A program made the translations under genes and the position numbers. A model generated the notes under the pieces. It saw only the letters and a program-made list of their open reading frames with translations, was not told the origin of the DNA and did no database searches. A stretch of DNA of 34,270 nucleotides from Betaproteobacteria bacterium (GTDB taxonomy: Bacteria > Pseudomonadota > Gammaproteobacteria > Burkholderiales > Burkholderiaceae_C): contig JABCYW010000056.1 in the NCBI GenBank assembly GCA_013289985.1, positions 1-34,270 on the forward strand, written 5' to 3'. Below, piece after piece: positions 32,847 to 34,270 of the stretch. Numbering within the stretch: position 1 is the first letter of the stretch; the number at the start of each line of letters is the position of its first letter.

Positions 32847-32934
32847 GGCAGCGGCCCCGCGCCGGCCCGACGCCCCGGGACGGATCGCCGGCCGGGCCGA
32901 CGAATCGACGGCGGCCGGCGCGAGCGGCCCCCCG

Positions 32935-32940
32935 TAGAAT
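32935..32940 (+). promoter_or_regulatory. Possible -10 element for the mutase gene
   Basis: TAGAAT matches the sigma-70 -10 at five of six positions and would give a leader of about 33 nt. A -35 is not evident. It lies in the 145-nt divergent region shared with the kinase gene. Confidence 0.4.
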
Positions 32941-32979
32941 CGCCAGCCAACTCCCCAGCGCAAACAACTGAAGCCTTCC

Positions 32980-34270
32980 ATGCAAGTCAAAGCATCCGCC
33001 TTCAAGGCCTACGACATCCGCGGCATCGTCGACGAGGCCCTCGACGACGCCTTCGCCGAGCACCTGGGCCGAGCCTTCGGCAGCGAGGCGGTGCGCCTGG
33101 GCGAGAAGGCCGTGGCGGTGGGCCGCGACGGCCGCGTGTCGGGTCCGCGCCTCGTGAACGCGCTGATCAAGGGCCTGGCCTCCACGGGCCTGAACGTCGT
33201 CGACATCGGCGCCGTCACCACCCCGATGCTCTACTACGTGGCCGCCACGCGCGGCAAGCACGGCTGCCACTCGGGCATCCAGGTCACCGGCAGCCACAAC
33301 CCGAAGAACTACAACGGCTTCAAGATGGTGCTGGCCGGCCGCGCGATCTACGGCGAGGACATCCAGAAGCTGCGCCGCCTGATGGAGAGCGAGACCTACG
33401 TGGCGGGCCCGGGCCGCGTCGCGAAGATGGACATCCTGGCCGAGTACACGCAGCGCATCGTCGGCGACTGCAAGCTCGCGCGGCCCATGAAGATCGTCGT
33501 CGACTCGGGCAACGGCATCCCCGGCGCCTCGGCACCGGGCATCCTGCGCGCCCTCGGCTGCGACGTGATAGCCCTGTACAGCCGCGTCGACGGCGACTTC
33601 CCCAACCACCATCCCGATCCGTCCAAGCCCGAGAACCTGGTCGACCTGATCCGCACGGTGCACGCCACCGAGGCCGAACTGGGCCTGGCCTTCGACGGCG
33701 ACGGCGACCGCCTGGGCGTGGTCACGCGCGGCGGCAACATCATCTACCCCGACCGCCAGCTGATGCTGTTCGCGCGCGACATCCTCGCCCGCGTGAAGGG
33801 CGCGCCCATCATCTACGACGTCAAGTGCTCGCAGCGCCTGCCCATCGCCATCCGCGACGCCGGCGGCGTGCCGCTGATGTGGAAGACGGGCCACTCGCTG
33901 GTCAAGGCCAAGCTGAAGGAAACCGGCGCGCCGATCGCCGGCGAGATGAGCGGCCACATCTTCTTCTCGGAGCGCTGGTACGGCTTCGACGACGCCACCT
34001 ACACGGCCGCGCGCCTGCTGGAGATCCTGTCGCGGAGCGCCGACCCGAGCGCGGTGCTCGACGAACTGCCCACCAGCTTCAGCACGCCCGAGCTCAACGT
34101 GGCCTGCGCCGAGGGCGAGCCGCCGAAGATCATCGAGCGCCTGCTGGCCGAGGCGAAGTTTCCCGGCGCCGAGATCCTCACCATCGACGGCCTGCGCGCC
34201 GAGTACCCGGACGGCTTCGGCCTGATCCGCGCGTCCAACACGACACCGGTGCTGGTGCTGCGCTTCGAGG
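32980..34270 (+). CDS. algC: Phosphomannomutase/phosphoglucomutase, AlgC type (3' end outside window)
   Basis: The first 430 residues of an alpha-D-phosphohexomutase, which converts mannose-6-P to mannose-1-P and glucose-6-P to glucose-1-P for surface polysaccharide precursors. The start MQVKASAFKAYDIRGIVDE is typical. The active-site phosphoserine is S105 in VTGSHNPKNYNG. The magnesium loop is D239-GDGDR (D239, D241, D243), and the sugar-specificity loop is GEMSGHIFF. The phosphate-binding loop RASNTTPVLVLRFE is reached at the very edge, so only about 30 residues are missing. It is transcribed divergently from the histidine kinase. The T6SS locus ends before it; it is a housekeeping flank. 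Confidence 0.95.
   Translation, partial: MQVKASAFKAYDIRGIVDEALDDAFAEHLGRAFGSEAVRLGEKAVAVGRDGRVSGPRLVNALIKGLASTGLNVVDIGAVTTPMLYYVAATRGKHGCHSGIQVTGSHNPKNYNGFKMVLAGRAIYGEDIQKLRRLMESETYVAGPGRVAKMDILAEYTQRIVGDCKLARPMKIVVDSGNGIPGASAPGILRALGCDVIALYSRVDGDFPNHHPDPSKPENLVDLIRTVHATEAELGLAFDGDGDRLGVVTRGGNIIYPDRQLMLFARDILARVKGAPIIYDVKCSQRLPIAIRDAGGVPLMWKTGHSLVKAKLKETGAPIAGEMSGHIFFSERWYGFDDATYTAARLLEILSRSADPSAVLDELPTSFSTPELNVACAEGEPPKIIERLLAEAKFPGAEILTIDGLRAEYPDGFGLIRASNTTPVLVLRFE

Overview
The window is a GC-rich stretch of chromosome, probably from a betaproteobacterium of the order Burkholderiales. This rests on the strong G/C third-position bias, the gene order and the style of the type VI secretion (T6SS) genes; the genus cannot be fixed from sequence alone. 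About 30 kb is a single T6SS locus on the + strand. It is followed by a LytS/LytTR-type two-component pair on the - strand and by the start of a phosphomannomutase/phosphoglucomutase gene on the + strand.

Layout. (1) 1-4193, post-translational control block: the 3' end of an Ala/Lys/Asp-rich protein (possibly the tail of a PpkA-like kinase), an FHA protein (TagH), a lipoprotein with a Sel1-like tail, and a PP2C phosphatase (PppA). (2) 4349-5297: two unknown genes overlapping by 17 nt, the second encoding a secreted six-cysteine protein. (3) 5540-10110, spike module: VgrG, a DUF4280 PAAR-like tip protein, a DUF4123 adaptor, and a protein that looks like TssB joined to a shortened TssC. (4) 10390-17233: TssK, TssL (with OmpA domain), TssM, TagF. 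(5) 17383-28551: TssA, TssB, TssC, Hcp, TagJ, TssE, TssF, TssG, ClpV, the same order as in the Pseudomonas aeruginosa H1-T6SS. (6) 28653-30832: an unknown 347-aa protein and a 367-aa M35-like zinc metallopeptidase, the best effector candidate. (7) 30844-32834 (-): LytTR response regulator and its histidine kinase. (8) 32980 to the right edge: AlgC-type mutase.

How the parts work together. TssK/F/G/E form the baseplate, TssL/M the inner-membrane anchor, Hcp the tube, TssB/C the sheath and ClpV the recycling ATPase. TagJ links sheath to ClpV and TssA caps the growing tail. FHA, PppA and TagF imply threonine-phosphorylation control of firing, with a kinase expected just left of the window. No TssJ is recognisable; where the H1 system has tssJ, immediately before tssK, there is a 279-bp intergenic region carrying a perfect 26-bp palindrome.

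Most notable: the TssB-TssC-like fusion in the slot where an effector would normally follow a DUF4123 adaptor; the metallopeptidase plus its unknown partner at the end of the operon; a codon-usage anomaly in tssA that coincides with a G-quadruplex motif and a promoter-like pair ahead of tssB; and hcp bracketed by RNA hairpins and an intrinsic-terminator-like structure.
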